DNA from: Mercurialis annua
Lineage: Eukaryota > Streptophyta > Magnoliopsida > Malpighiales > Euphorbiaceae
NCBI RefSeq assembly: GCF_937616625.2
Contig: NC_065571.1
Span: 41,818,651 to 41,882,650 of the forward strand
Direction: 5' to 3'
DNA length: 64,000 bases
In this document: positions 44,891 through 55,609 of the stretch, piece by piece
Layout: the number at the start of each line of letters is the position of its first letter
Position numbering within the stretch: position 1 is the stretch's first letter
Notes under the pieces: generated by a model
Database searches by the model: none
Seen by the model: the letters and a program-made list of their open reading frames with translations, nothing else
What the model was told of the DNA's origin: nothing
Made by a program: the position numbers and the translations under genes

Positions 44891-45294
44891 TTTCATTATT
44901 ATTTTGGTAATATTATATCATAATTTTTACACTATTCTTTTACATAATGAAATTACCATTTCTAGCTATTATATTATATATTTTTCTTATGAAATATTAA
45001 CAATAACGATAATTTTTCCTACAATCAAATGGAATGCATTGTTTTAATATTATATCATCTCAATATTTAGAACTAAAAGGATGAAGAATCAATATTTTAC
45101 GGCTATTTTATAGTTATTTTATGGAAAAAACCATATGTTACTTATATATAATTACTTGATAATTTATTAAATCATCAATGAGTATTAAAATAAAATAAAA
45201 ATTTATGGCAACAGTTTATTTGTATATTTTTACTGGCTTTTCTATAGTTACTTTATTTTGTTTATTTTATCAATTTTACTGTTAGATGAAAATG

Positions 45295-45734
45295 ATTTCA
45301 TCTAACGGTAAAAAATGGATAAAATATCTTTTAATTTGTTAAAATTAATAAAGTAACTGTAGAAGATGCATTGGCAAGTTGGCAAAATAATTTTATTTTG
45401 GCAGGAGTTTGGCTTTTTTAATTGTAGCTGAAGTATTGAGATTTCAAATGTTGATAGAGGAGTTGTTATTCACAGAATATCATCATTTCATGACATCAGA
45501 AGTTCTTCTTTTAATGATGATAGATTTATTTGGTTGATAGCTTTTCTTAATACGTTGTTACTATAATTGGGTGACCCATTGGTAGTTAAATAAGCCCTTG
45601 TGGATGACTGTTTTTGCAGTATCCAGTATCATCATTTTTTTTAGACTGGCTTACTCAGCTTGTTGAGGAGTCACATACTCTTGTAATTTTGATAATTCTA
45701 TCAACGAAGATTAGCCTTTGGTTAAAAAAAAAAA
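45295..45734 (+). mobile_element. Dispersed repeat R1, copy 2 (probable LINE 3' tail)
   Basis: Partner of 29415-29850 over about 430 bp. It ends GCCTTTGGTT plus an A-run, into or beside which a MULE has inserted. Confidence 0.72.
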
Positions 45735-46580
45735 TCACCCATGCCCTTGACTTTTGGGGTCCGATCACAAAACCCCTGATGTTTAAAAACGATCATAAAA
45801 CCCCCTGATTTTTGTGGCGGCGCCATTCACGGCTCTTATGGACGAAAATACCCCTTATGTTTGGGGGCTGTAATTCTAAAAAAAATCGGCGTCGTCAGGT
45901 GTCAGCTGACACGTCATTAAATATTAAAAAAAAGACCCAAAATACCCCTGAAAAACCTTAATCAAACCAAAATTCAACCACATTTAATTAAACCCAACTC
46001 TTCGGTCAACCTATCCACCGCCGCCCGTCGACCCAAACCACTCGCCGCCGCCGCTGCCACCAACGCCGCTCTCCGGTCGTCCTGTTCTTCAAAGAACATA
46101 TTTCTGTTCTTCAAGAACATATTTATGTTCTTCAAGAACTGAGAGAAGACGATCCAGCTAGGTCATCTTCGAGAGTTGTAAAAGATGACTGAAAAAATTT
46201 CCGGTCATCTTCAAATCGAAGAAGATGACCGGAAAATTTTCCGCCGATGGTGGGGTGGCGATGGTGGTGGTGGTGGTTGGGTTGGTTGTTGAGTTAATCA
46301 GATAGTTTAGTTTAAATTGGGTTGTTTTTTTTCTTTTTCTAAATTAAATTAGGGTATTTGAAATTTTTAAGATATTTTTCTGATGTGGCAGCTGACGTGG
46401 CGTCGTCAGTTTTTATTAAGACTGACACTCGACTGAAAAAGACGGCGCATGTTTTTTGGTCATATTTGGGATTTAGGGAATTCTGGGAGCACCGCCACAA
46501 ATATTGAGGGTTTTGTGATCGTTTTTAAACATCAGGGTTTTTTGCGATCAGACCCCCAAAAGTCAGAGGCCAGCCTAATT
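45735..46580. mobile_element. MULE-type element with GC-rich hairpin island
   Basis: Inverted arms of about 100 bp: left GACTTTTGGGGTCCGATCAC..CCCCTGATGTTTAAAAACGATCA..TTTGTGGCGGCGCC and right reverse complement GACTTTTGGGGGTCTGATCG..CCCTGATGTTTAAAAACGATCA..TTTGTGGCGGTGCT. The left end abuts the R1 A-run, which obscures the target duplication. The interior holds CCGCCG-rich sequence, the hairpin island and a GGTGGTGG tract. No transposase. Confidence 0.75.
46081..46240. repeat. GTTCTT/AAGAAC and CCGGTCATCTTC hairpin island
   Basis: GTTCTTCAAGAACATATTT-type units repeat three times. They are followed by GATGACTG...CCGGTCATCTTC and GAAGATGACCGGAAAATTTT, whose 12-bp arms pair as a hairpin. GGGGTGGCGATGGTGGTGG follows, as in the other islands. 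Confidence 0.8.
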
Positions 46581-46805
46581 TTTTACTCTTTCATTTTAAT
46601 ATTTTTATTTGCACTCCTTGAATTTATAGAGATGTTCCATTTAATTTTATTTGTAAATATTAAAAAAAATGTTATTTTCTTTTAAAAACTGTATTTAGAA
46701 ACAATTAAAATTTCTGTTTTTAAAAATCATTTGAAATCCCTTTAATTTTAGAATATGTTTTTCATAACGGTTGCAAATTATATTTTTAAAAACCGTTCAA
46801 AACTA

Positions 46806-48203
46806 TCTATACTATATATAAAAGCACGGATAGGGGGGGGGGGGACAGGCACATTTACCTTATAACCCTTTTTAATTTATAACTAATTGATCATTTAGAT
46901 TAAGGTTTTATGGTAATTTATTTAATTAATATTGTTATTATTTTTAATATTAATATTGGTAAAACTTTTGCCGTTTTAATTGTAACATAGAATGGCCAAA
47001 AGATGTTGTATTAGTATCTAATACTATCTTTGGATCAACACCACTTATTTTTCTGAAGTTCTTGTCAAATCATTCTAATTCCAACTTATTAAAAAACGAT
47101 GGCGAATTCTAACTTTCACTTCATTTATTAACCCATTAATCAAAGAATTAATCTTTTATCTACAACTTCGCACCTATAATCTATTATGAAAACACTGCTG
47201 AATTAAAGCTTTTTAAAAGGTAGTCACCGTTACTGCAGCAGCCGTAACCGCCATTGCTGAGTGCTAAAATTAAAATTTCTAATTAATTTGATAACATAAT
47301 TTATAATTGTATGGACACTTTAAGATAAGAGTTCGAGTGGGAGTATTATTAAGATGATATACGTTAAAATAAAATTGGAATTCTAATTATGGGAGATAAC
47401 ACAACTAGATAAGGAAGTAATGAGTTTGATTTGAATAAGGAATCAAAAAAATTTAATTACTGAAATAAGTTTATAAATTCTAATAAGCGGCAGAGGAATT
47501 CTTATGTAGACTCGGTCTACCACGTCATCCGTAGACTAGCCTATCACATTATGACACGTCATTAAAATGATGACAATCTTGTAAATTTGTTTTTTACTTA
47601 TTTACACCTTTGAATAGTAATATTACAAGATTGCCATCATTTTAATGATGTGTCATAATGTGATAAGTTTAGTCTACGGATGACGTGTTAGACCGAGTCT
47701 ACCTAAAAATTTCTCTAAACGAAAACTAATACAAGGTTATATATATATATGCTTATTGCTTATATGTATGCATTATACATGCACAACCTATCAATTACTA
47801 AAGAATTTTGGAAAATAGCCCTTAATACTAAATTAGATTGATGAATAAATTGTTCAATTTATTTACCATGTGTAATTTATTAGTATAACCAAATGCTAAA
47901 TATATTTTGTAATTTAATAAAATTCTAAATAATTTAATATTAATTATATAAAATATATTAATATAATTTCTATGACCCGTTAAATATTTAATAAACAATT
48001 AAATTATTAAATGAAATAATTTAATTGTTAATAAATTCTTAATCTTTTTAAATTCTTTTTTAATAAGAGTAGTTAAATGAATATTCTAATTATACAACTA
48101 ATTAATTAGTAAATTATTATAACACCATATTTTAAATAATTGATTAGTAATATGTATGAAGGCACACTACGAGCCACGTGCGTAGCACGTAATGCGAGAC
48201 TAG
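46806..48203 (+). mobile_element. Non-autonomous Helitron
   Basis: 5' end TCTATACTATATATAAAAGC (Helitrons start TC, commonly TCTCTACTA), inserted after A. 3' end: a hairpin ACGTGC-GTA-GCACGT then AATGCGAGA and CTAG, followed by T. This gives the A^T insertion, TC start, 3' hairpin about 10 nt from CTRR, and no duplication expected of Helitrons. It lacks Rep/helicase, so it would need a helper. It carries a 12-G run at 46833-46844 near the 5' end and a nested MITE. Confidence 0.78.
47492..47716. mobile_element. Fold-back MITE inside the Helitron
   Basis: Arms of about 95 bp: GTAGACTCGGTCTACCACGT..CATCCGTAGACTA.. against the reverse complement GTAGACTCGGTCTAACACGT..CATCCGTAGACTA.., continuing through TATCACATTATGACAC.TCATTAAAATGATG. 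No clean duplication was identified. Confidence 0.8.
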
Positions 48204-48274
48204 TTTTTTAAAAAACACAGATTATATTTTTGGAGTTAGATTTTATAATTTTTTTATTTTTTTAGGTATTTGTG

Positions 48275-49320
48275 GGCTAATAATCACCCACGGACCCTGA
48301 CTTTAGGGGTACCTTACGCTAAACCCCCTGATAAAAAAAACTGCCGTAAACCCCCTAAACTTTACCCAATAATTAGCTAAACCCCTTTTCGCATAAATTG
48401 ACCAAAATACCCTTCAAATCTGTAAATAAATACAAACAAACCAGACAGCTTCAATCAAACCACACTTAAAACCGATCCAATCAAATCAAACCAAACAATC
48501 TAATCAAACCTAAATTTATTTAAAAATTAAATAAAAAATTATTTTTAATTTAAATAAAAAATAATAATTTTTTTTCTAATCCGGTGAGCAGACCCACCGC
48601 GGTGGGTCTGCTCACCGGAAAGCAGACCCACCACGGTGGGTCTGCTATCTGCAGCAGACCCACCGGCCGGTGGGTCTGCTGCAGATAGCAGACCCACCGG
48701 CGTGGGTCTGCTGCAATGAGCAGACCCACCGCGGGTCTGCTCTTTGCAGCAGACCCGCGCCGGTGGGTCTGCTTCACAGAGCAGACCCACCGGCCGGTGG
48801 GTCTGCTGCAGACCCACCGTGGAGAGCAGACCCACCACGGTGGGTTCAAAATTAATTTAAAAAAAAAAATTATTTTTTTTATTTAAATTAAAAATAATTA
48901 ATTATTTATTTTTTAAAATTAAATGAGTTTTTATTTGAATAATTTTTTTTGCGGCAATGGACGGTGGTGGCCGGAAAAAACCGGCGGCGGCGGGTGGAAG
49001 TTTTCGGTTGGATGGTTTGATTTAGTTGAGTTGATTGGTGGTTTAAGTATGATTTGGATGGTTTATGTCTGATTTGATTAGATAATGACTTTAGATTTGG
49101 TTAGATTGGGTTGGTTTGGTTTTTGTTATTGACCTTAGGGGTATTTTAGGTATTTTTGAGAAAATAAAGGGGTTGGGGCGGTTTTTTGGGGCGGTTTTAG
49201 GGTAAAAGGGGTTTAGCTGATCATTAGGTAAAGTTTAGGGGGTTTACGGCAGTTTTTTTTTTATCAGGGGGTTTAGCGTAAGGTACCCCTAAAGTCAGGG
49301 TCCGTGGGTGATTATTAGCC
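48275..49320. mobile_element. MULE-type element with perfect 9-bp duplication and dense hairpin cluster
   Basis: 1,046 bp flanked by perfect GTATTTGTG duplications (48266-48274 and 49321-49329). Arms over 110 bp and nearly identical: GGCTAATAATCACCCACGGA...GGGGTACCTTACGCTAAACC...CTGCCGTAAACCCCCTAAAC. Interior: AAACCA/TCAAAT words, the GCAGACCCACC island, then GGCAATGGACGGTGGTGG and CCGGCGGCGGCGGG. There is no transposase. High arm identity and the perfect duplication make it one of the youngest DNA elements here. Confidence 0.93.
48583..48846. repeat. GCAGACCCACC/GGTGGGTCTGC hairpin cluster
   Basis: The word GCAGACCCACC and its complement alternate about twenty times in 264 bp, giving back-to-back hairpins such as AGCAGACCCACC-GCGG-TGGGTCTGCT and GCAGACCCACCGGC/GCCGGTGGGTCTGC. 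Frames of up to 99 codons exist on both strands but encode only RPT/VGLL/ADPP repeats and are artefacts of the word. Confidence 0.95.
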
Positions 49321-49329
49321 GTATTTGTG

Positions 49330-50251
49330 TAAACAATAAACATTCCTTATTATAGGTGCAAATAATGAATGGACCATACCCGAATTACAATGGACCATAC
49401 CCGACTGGATATCAGATTTTTCTAATCAATCTTATCCGATCCATTAAGACCCATACTCCGGATCCTATCTTCTGCTCCTTTCCCCAATTCAAACAACCGA
49501 ATCTCTTAACCTTTCTAATCGGATCCTCTGATAGTATTCCGTGAGTCCCAACAATCCATAATTCGAAGCTTTTGCTCCGATCCATGTAAGATCCGCCTTT
49601 AACATCTACCTTTGTAAATCATTATTTTTGCTAATTTTTCTATTTCATATCCGTTCATGTATTTGGGTCCATTTTGAGATGACCCGACCGTTTTTCTTTC
49701 GTTGCTGTTCTGTATGTTATGAATTGATGGTTGTAATGTGAATTAATGAAATTAAATGATGAAAATCATAGATTTTAGATGACAAATTCGATTAATTATA
49801 GCTTGTCTTCATTTGGTTGATTCAATGGTTTGACCTTATGAAGGAGATTGGAAGCTGAATTTTTAATTTAATTTAGATTAGTATTTGTTTGACGGAAAAT
49901 TGTTCAGTGTTCGAATTGCAAAAAATGATAGCTAAGATTGAAAGTTCGAGTTAAAATTGCAAAACTGATGATTTTTAAAACAATTAAGCCTTTTTTTTTA
50001 TGTCTAACTTGATGATTTGTTTAGTAACTTATAACATATATTTACTTCTTTTTTTAACTTGAAAACTTAGCTTACTTGAAGTTAGTTTATATTTAAGTGG
50101 AATCCTTATCCTGCTTATTTTTTAATTAAATTTTCATGAATTCGCTGTGCCTGTTTATGTTCTTGATGCTCTCGTGGGACATGGTGCAGTTGCCAAATTG
50201 TAATCTTATTAATTTGTGTGATCTACAGACTGTCCCATATAGCCTTATGCA
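49330..50251 (+). promoter_or_regulatory. Upstream region and probable leader intron of the hAT-derived gene
   Basis: TGGACCATACCCGA occurs twice in tandem (about 49370-49405). A donor CCATGTAAGAT (GT at 49586) and an acceptor GTGATCTACAG (ending 50228) suggest a leader intron of about 640 bp ending 23 nt before the ATG. The T-rich tract upstream of the acceptor is typical. The promoter itself is not clear. Confidence 0.5.
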
Positions 50252-52246
50252 ATGGAAGTATCAACGGAATCAGTCATTAAGAAACCGAAGAGGTTAACTT
50301 CTGTTGTGTGGAATCACTTCGAAAGAGTCAGAAAGGCTGACGTTTGTTATGCTGTTTGTGTGCATTGTAACAAGCGACTCAGTGGATCAAGTAATAGCGG
50401 AACTACGCATTTGAGAAATCACTTATTAAGATGCTTGAAAAGATCTAACTGCGATGTGTCACAACTACTATTAAAGAGAAGGAAAAAGGATACCTCCCTT
50501 AGTCTTCCAAATGTTAGTTACGATGAAGTGTCGAGGAAAGATGAATTTATGAAGCCCAAAGTGATAAAATATGATCAAGAACCGAGAAAAGATGAGGTTA
50601 TTAGCCTGGGAAGTAGTAGGTTTGATCAAGAGCGGAGTCAGTTTGATCTTGCCCGCATGATTATATTGCATGGTTACTCCTTGTCTATGGTAGAGCACGT
50701 CGGATTCAAAACATTTGTGAAAAATCTCCAGCCTTTGTTTCAGGTTGCACCAAATAGCTCGATTGAGAACTCCTGTGTGGAGATTTATAAGAAAGAGAAA
50801 CAGAAAGTGTATGAGATGATAAATAGACTGCAAGGCAGAATTAACCTTTCCATTGAAATGTGGTCTTCCGCAGAAAACACCGAGTACTTATGTTTGACAG
50901 CACATTATATCGATGAGGATTGGAAATTGCAAAAGAAGATTATAAATTTTGTGACACTTGATTCTTCTCACCCTGAAGATATGCTTTCAGAAATTATTAT
51001 CAGGTGCCTCATGGATTGGAACATTGAATGCAAGCTGTTTGCGATGACATTTGATGACTGTTCCATTGATGATGACATTGTCCTCACAATTAAGAATCAA
51101 ATCTCTCAAAATAGGCCTCTTAGGAATGGTCAGTTATTTGATGTGCGTTCTGCTGCTCATGTTCTTAATCAGATTGTTCAAGATACTTTGGAAGCCCTTA
51201 GAGAAGTTATCCAAAAGGTTCGTGCAAGTGTTAGATATGTTAAAACTTCACAGGAAGTGCATGACAAGTTTACCGAGATATCCCAGCAACTTGGAATCAG
51301 CACACAAAAGAACCTAGGTCTTGATTCCCAAGCTAGATGGAACTCAACATATCTAATGCTTGAATCATGCTTAGAGTACAGGGCCTCATTTTCTCTGCTG
51401 CAAGAACATGATCTGGGCTATACATCAGCTTTAACTGATACAGAATGGGAATGGATAAGTTGCATCACTAGTTATTTGAAATTTTTTATGGAAATAACCA
51501 ATGTCTTTACAGGGAACAGATGCCCAACAGCAAACATATATTTTCCAGAGATTTGTGATGTGCACATCAAGTTAATTGAATGGTGTAAGAGCTCAGATAA
51601 TTTCGTTTGCTCCATAGCATCTAAGATGAAGGCCAAGTTTGATAAATATTGGAGCAAGTGTAGTTTGGCTTTGGCAATGGCCGCCGTCTTAGATCCGCGA
51701 TTTAAGATGAAATTGGTAGAATATTATTATTCTCAGATATATGGTACTACTTCAGTGGATCGAATCAAAGGAGTTTCTGATGGTATCAAAGAACTTTTCA
51801 ATGCATACTCGATTTGTTCGACTTTGGTGGATCAAGGTTCAGCTTTGCCTGGGAGCAGTTTACCTAGCACCAGTAGTGATAGCAGGGATAGATTAAAAGG
51901 GTTTGACAAGTTCCTGCATGAGACTTCTCAAAGTCAAAATGCAGCATCTGATTTGGATAAATATTTAGAGGAACCCGTGTTTCCTCGTAATTGTGATTTC
52001 AACATACTGAATTGGTGGAAAGTTCACACACCGAGATATCCTATTTTGTCAATGATGGCACGTGACGTTTTGGGAACTCCAATGTCAACAATTGCACCAG
52101 AGTTGGCATTTAACAATGGAGGTAGGGTTCTGGATAGTCACCGAAGCTCACTAAATCCCGACATTCAACAGGCTATGATATGCGCACGGGATTGGCTGCA
52201 AGTCGACCCAGAAGGTTTGTTCACTCTCTCAAATTTATACAATTAG
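50252..52246 (+). CDS. Domesticated hAT-family transposase, DAYSLEEPER/RICESLEEPER-like (664 aa)
   Basis: Uninterrupted single coding exon. An N-terminal BED-type zinc finger includes W20, F23, C36, C39, H57 and C61 in SVVWNHFERV...CVHCNKRL...HLRNHLLRC. A basic KRRKKD stretch (about 75-80) may be a nuclear signal. The middle carries the hAT RNase H-like region (SIEMWSSAENTEYLCLTAHYID, CKLFAMTFDDCS, RWNSTYLMLESCLEY). The C-terminus is a hATC dimerisation domain (DLDKYLEEPVFPR, WWKVHTPRYPILSMMARD, GGRVLDSHRSSL). The usual hATC core ASESAFS is APELAFN here, and the TIR ends of a transposon are not seen, which fits domestication. Arabidopsis relatives act as nuclear DNA-binding regulators; a regulatory rather than transposing role is inferred. 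The presumed leader intron also suggests a host gene. Confidence 0.87.
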   Translation: MEVSTESVIKKPKRLTSVVWNHFERVRKADVCYAVCVHCNKRLSGSSNSGTTHLRNHLLRCLKRSNCDVSQLLLKRRKKDTSLSLPNVSYDEVSRKDEFMKPKVIKYDQEPRKDEVISLGSSRFDQERSQFDLARMIILHGYSLSMVEHVGFKTFVKNLQPLFQVAPNSSIENSCVEIYKKEKQKVYEMINRLQGRINLSIEMWSSAENTEYLCLTAHYIDEDWKLQKKIINFVTLDSSHPEDMLSEIIIRCLMDWNIECKLFAMTFDDCSIDDDIVLTIKNQISQNRPLRNGQLFDVRSAAHVLNQIVQDTLEALREVIQKVRASVRYVKTSQEVHDKFTEISQQLGISTQKNLGLDSQARWNSTYLMLESCLEYRASFSLLQEHDLGYTSALTDTEWEWISCITSYLKFFMEITNVFTGNRCPTANIYFPEICDVHIKLIEWCKSSDNFVCSIASKMKAKFDKYWSKCSLALAMAAVLDPRFKMKLVEYYYSQIYGTTSVDRIKGVSDGIKELFNAYSICSTLVDQGSALPGSSLPSTSSDSRDRLKGFDKFLHETSQSQNAASDLDKYLEEPVFPRNCDFNILNWWKVHTPRYPILSMMARDVLGTPMSTIAPELAFNNGGRVLDSHRSSLNPDIQQAMICARDWLQVDPEGLFTLSNLYN

Positions 52247-52793
52247 CAATCAGTTGCCGTAATCACTCAACAGGCTACTAACTTCCACTTTATTTGAATT
52301 GCGTCAGAGTTCAACCCGTCGCCTGCGGTAGCACTGTACATAGAAGGAAATTAGTTTGACTGGTAGGTTTTCTTGCTCCTTCCATCCTCGCTGCATCTTT
52401 ATAATATTTATGCATAACATTTTAGTATGACTTGATTTGTAACGAGGCTGTTGTACAGTTAAGCGTAGCGACTTGATGTTTGCATTGATGGTTTAGATTG
52501 ATAAAACTGCTTCATCCTCTACTTTCCAGGATGAGTTGTGTTGGACAGAGGCCAGTTTCATGCATCTTTATACCAAATAGTGGCCACTTTGCTGTAACAA
52601 TCTTATTCTCTTTTTCATGTTTATGCAGAATCTGTAACTATTATAATTTTTATTGCAAAATTTGGAGTAATCAACTGTAAATGCTCTCAAGTATGTCTCT
52701 TCTGCTGCTAGGAAATAAACCAATTCATGTAAAGACCAGTCCTCAATCAAACACTAGGAACCCAACTCTTTTAATCAAAATTCTATTAAGGAA
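52247..52793 (+). other. 3' flank of the hAT-derived gene
   Basis: Presumed 3' UTR with no further domain. TTTATAATATTTATG near 52396 could serve in polyadenylation. No other gene is seen. Confidence 0.4.
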
Positions 52794-53109
52794 TAGACTT
52801 AAGTGGCAATATGCCCCCTAAACTTGTAAGCAATGAGCAATTAACACATAAATTAACTTGGTGGGCAAATCAGTACACGAACTTGGTGATTATAGGCAAT
52901 TTGTCCCATTTTTGCAATTTGCCCCTTTAATTTGTAAGTTAATTGTATCTTAAATTGGCAATTTGCCCTCTAAACTTGTAAGTTAATTTGCCAAAATGGT
53001 CTAATTGCCCATAATCACCAAATTCGTGTATTGATTTGCCAACAAAGTTAATTTATGTGTTAATTGCTCGTTGCTTACAAGTTGAAGGGGCAAATTGCCA
53101 CTTACATCC
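52794..53109. mobile_element. Fold-back MITE, family G copy 1
   Basis: Arms AGACTTAAGTGGCAATATGC / GGATGTAAGTGGCAATTTGC, and inner repeats AATTTGCCC, AACTTGTAAG, ACATAAATTAACTT. About 315 bp. Same family as 53565-53877. No clean duplication seen. Confidence 0.82.
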
Positions 53110-53564
53110 AAAATGAATGAATCAAAAACCATACCAAATTGAATATACAGCAAAATTCTTCTTTGTTTAGTATTTTTGATTTTCATCAAATAAAAAAAAG
53201 ATATTTTGAATTTGGACTTGAGTCTTTTATAAATTTTGAAATTTATTCTAGTAGTATCCATCCCAGACAGACTAGCTGTAATAAAAACAAGTGAATTCAA
53301 ATATGTAAATATACAAGTACGGCAATCAACAAAAAAAATGGTAAATATACAAGCACACAATGATGAAAAATCAAATAATAATTTTTTTAATCATGGAAAT
53401 AATTGTTGGATATAATAATATATATACAATTGTGCATCGTCTCTTTTGGTGTTTTTATCATGGATTAAATTCTTTAATTTTCTTAACGAACAATATTTGA
53501 CTAAATAAATTAAATAAAAATACTTTTTTAGAAGAAATTAATATTACTTTAGTACTGCAAATAT

Positions 53565-53877
53565 TGACTTAAGCAGCAATTTGTCCCTTCAACTTGTAAA
53601 CAACGAGCAATTAACATATAAATTAATTTTATGGGCAATTTAGTCACGAACTTGTTGATTATGGGTAATTAACCCCATTTTGCCAATTTGCCCCCTCAAC
53701 TTGTAAGCTAATTGTTCCATAAATTGGCAATTTCCCGTTCAACTTGTAAGCTAATTTGCCCAAATGGGGTTAATTACCCATAACTACCAAGTTCATGACT
53801 AATTTGCTCACATAGTTAATTTATGTGTTAATTGCCCTTTGTTTACAAGTTGAAGGGGCAAATTGCCACTTGAGTCA
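53565..53877. mobile_element. Fold-back MITE, family G copy 2
   Basis: Ends TGACTTAAGCAGCAATTTG and reverse complement TGACTCAAGTGGCAATTTG. Contains repeated AACTTGTAAGCTAATT and CAATTTGCCC in both orientations. 313 bp. It lies about 455 bp after copy 1, in a region otherwise AT-rich. Confidence 0.85.
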
Positions 53878-54124
53878 TTCATTTTGGCTATGGTTAATAT
53901 TTTTATAAAATTCCATTAATTTGGTTGGGTTCGGTTTTAGATATGTAATTTTTAAATTAACCAAACTGGGTGAATCAATTGAAATATATGTGTACATGAT
54001 GCTAATTTTATAGTAATTTTTAGAGGTTTAAGGTATTTTGGTAATTTTATTTATAGAAGCTAGATATTAATTTTCCCTCTAAATTTATATAATTAAAAGT
54101 TAACATTAAAATTAATTTTTTTAT

Positions 54125-54303
54125 TGAAGGAAGATCATTGCCTTGATTATTATTGAATATGGCTGAGAATATATACAAATTACAATCACAGTGATAGACT
54201 ATGAATTAGCAGATCCTATGCTAAAATTATGGCTATTAAATATACACTTGCCAAAAATAAAAGCTAATTAAAGATAATTTCTATTTACATCTATTCTATT
54301 ACA
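54125..54303 (-). repeat. 3' LTR of the minus-strand Copia
   Basis: About 179 bp, about 90% similar by eye to 58596-58772. In minus reading it starts TGTAATAGAATAG, preceded by the purine run GCGAGGG (polypurine tract). Confidence 0.88.
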
Positions 54304-54304
54304 C

Positions 54305-55570
54305 CCTCGCAGTCAGAGCGGGAGGTGGCCATACGCTGAGACTGTCTTGAAAATCTTCAAATAATACTGATGGAAGACCTTTGGTGAAGATATCTGCAAT
54401 TTGATAGTGTGATGGAACATGTAAGACACGAACTTGGCAGCGAGCAACCTTTTTACGAACAAAATGGATGTCCATTTCGATATGTTTAGTGCGCTGATGC
54501 TGAACAGGATTGCCAGGGAGATAGATTGCACTAATATTATCACAATAAACCAGGGTAGCTTTCTAAAGAGGACAATGGAGCTCAAGAAGAAGATTTCGTG
54601 ACCAACATGATTCCGAAACTACATTGGCAACACCTTTGTATTCGGCTTCTGCGCTAGAATAAGATAAAGTAGCTTGCCGTTTCGAGGACCAAGTGAGCAA
54701 ATTATCACTAAGGAAAACACAATAACCAGATGTGGACCGTCTAGTGTCTGGGCAACCACCCCAATCTGCATCAGTGTGCGAAAGAAGAGTAGAGATGGGC
54801 AAAGGGTATAAATGCAAGCCATGATCTAGAGTACCCTTAATATAGCGCACAATGCGCTTGAAAGCCTGCATGTGTTCGACCATTGGGTTATGCATGAACA
54901 AACAAATCTGTGGAACGACATACAATATGTTAGGCCTTATGAAAGTAAGGTATTGTAGAGTTCCTGCAAGGCTGCGATAATGAAAAGAATCATCGTATGG
55001 TGTGCTAGAAGGAGCGCTCAGTTTTGTTTTTTTATCTACTAGGGTGGAAACGGGCTTGCATGTAGACATAACTTCTCGTTCTACTATTTCTTCAACATAT
55101 TTCTTGAGATAAAAAGAGACCTCACGTATGACGAGTTACAACAATCCCTAAAAAATAGCTTAGTAGCCCCAAGTCTTTCATGAAAAATTCTGAGCCGAGA
55201 AGAGTCATGATAGACTTGCGAAGATGATCAGAAGAAGTAGTTAAAATAATATCATCCACATAGAGAAGAATATAGGCCATCTCAGTACCTTGACAGTAGA
55301 TGAAGAGGGAGTGATCATATGTGCTATGAGAAAAACCAATTGATGAGACATAATCTGTAAATCTTTTGTACCAGGCACGAGGAGCTTGCTTAAAGCCATA
55401 CACAGATTTCTTAAGTAAACATACATAGTCTGGAAGAGTAGGGTCGCGAAAACCAATAGGCTGATGCATGTAGACAGTTTCTTTGAGTTCCCCATGTAAG
55501 AGAGCATTTTTGACGTCAAGTTGATGAATTTGCCATTTTTTAGAGAGAGCCAACGAATAGTACCCGGTTT
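54305..55570 (-). pseudogene. Copia pol: reverse transcriptase and RNase H (broken)
   Basis: Minus-strand RT motifs: WQIHQLDVKNALLHGEL, LKKSVYGFKQAPRAWY, LLYVDDIILTTSS with catalytic YVDD, MKDLGLLSYFLGI. After a frame break near 55100 come SLAGTLQYLTFIRPNI, DADWGGCPDTRRSTSGYC and SAEAEYKG of RNase H. The last segment (54310-54600, another frame) carries the C-terminal DIFTKGLP-type motif. Shifts or stops lie near 54590 and 55100 and before 55553. Confidence 0.92.
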
Positions 55571-55609
55571 TACTACTGGGCTAAAGGTTTCGCTACAATC
55601 TACACCAAC

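Noticed and set aside
48545..48855. Overlapping frames of 61-99 codons on both strands
   Set aside because: All consist of RPT, VGLL or ADPP repeats generated by the GCAGACCCACC word read in different frames.
50471..50833. 120-codon minus-strand frame
   Set aside because: Shadow of the hAT-derived gene on the other strand, with no recognisable domain.
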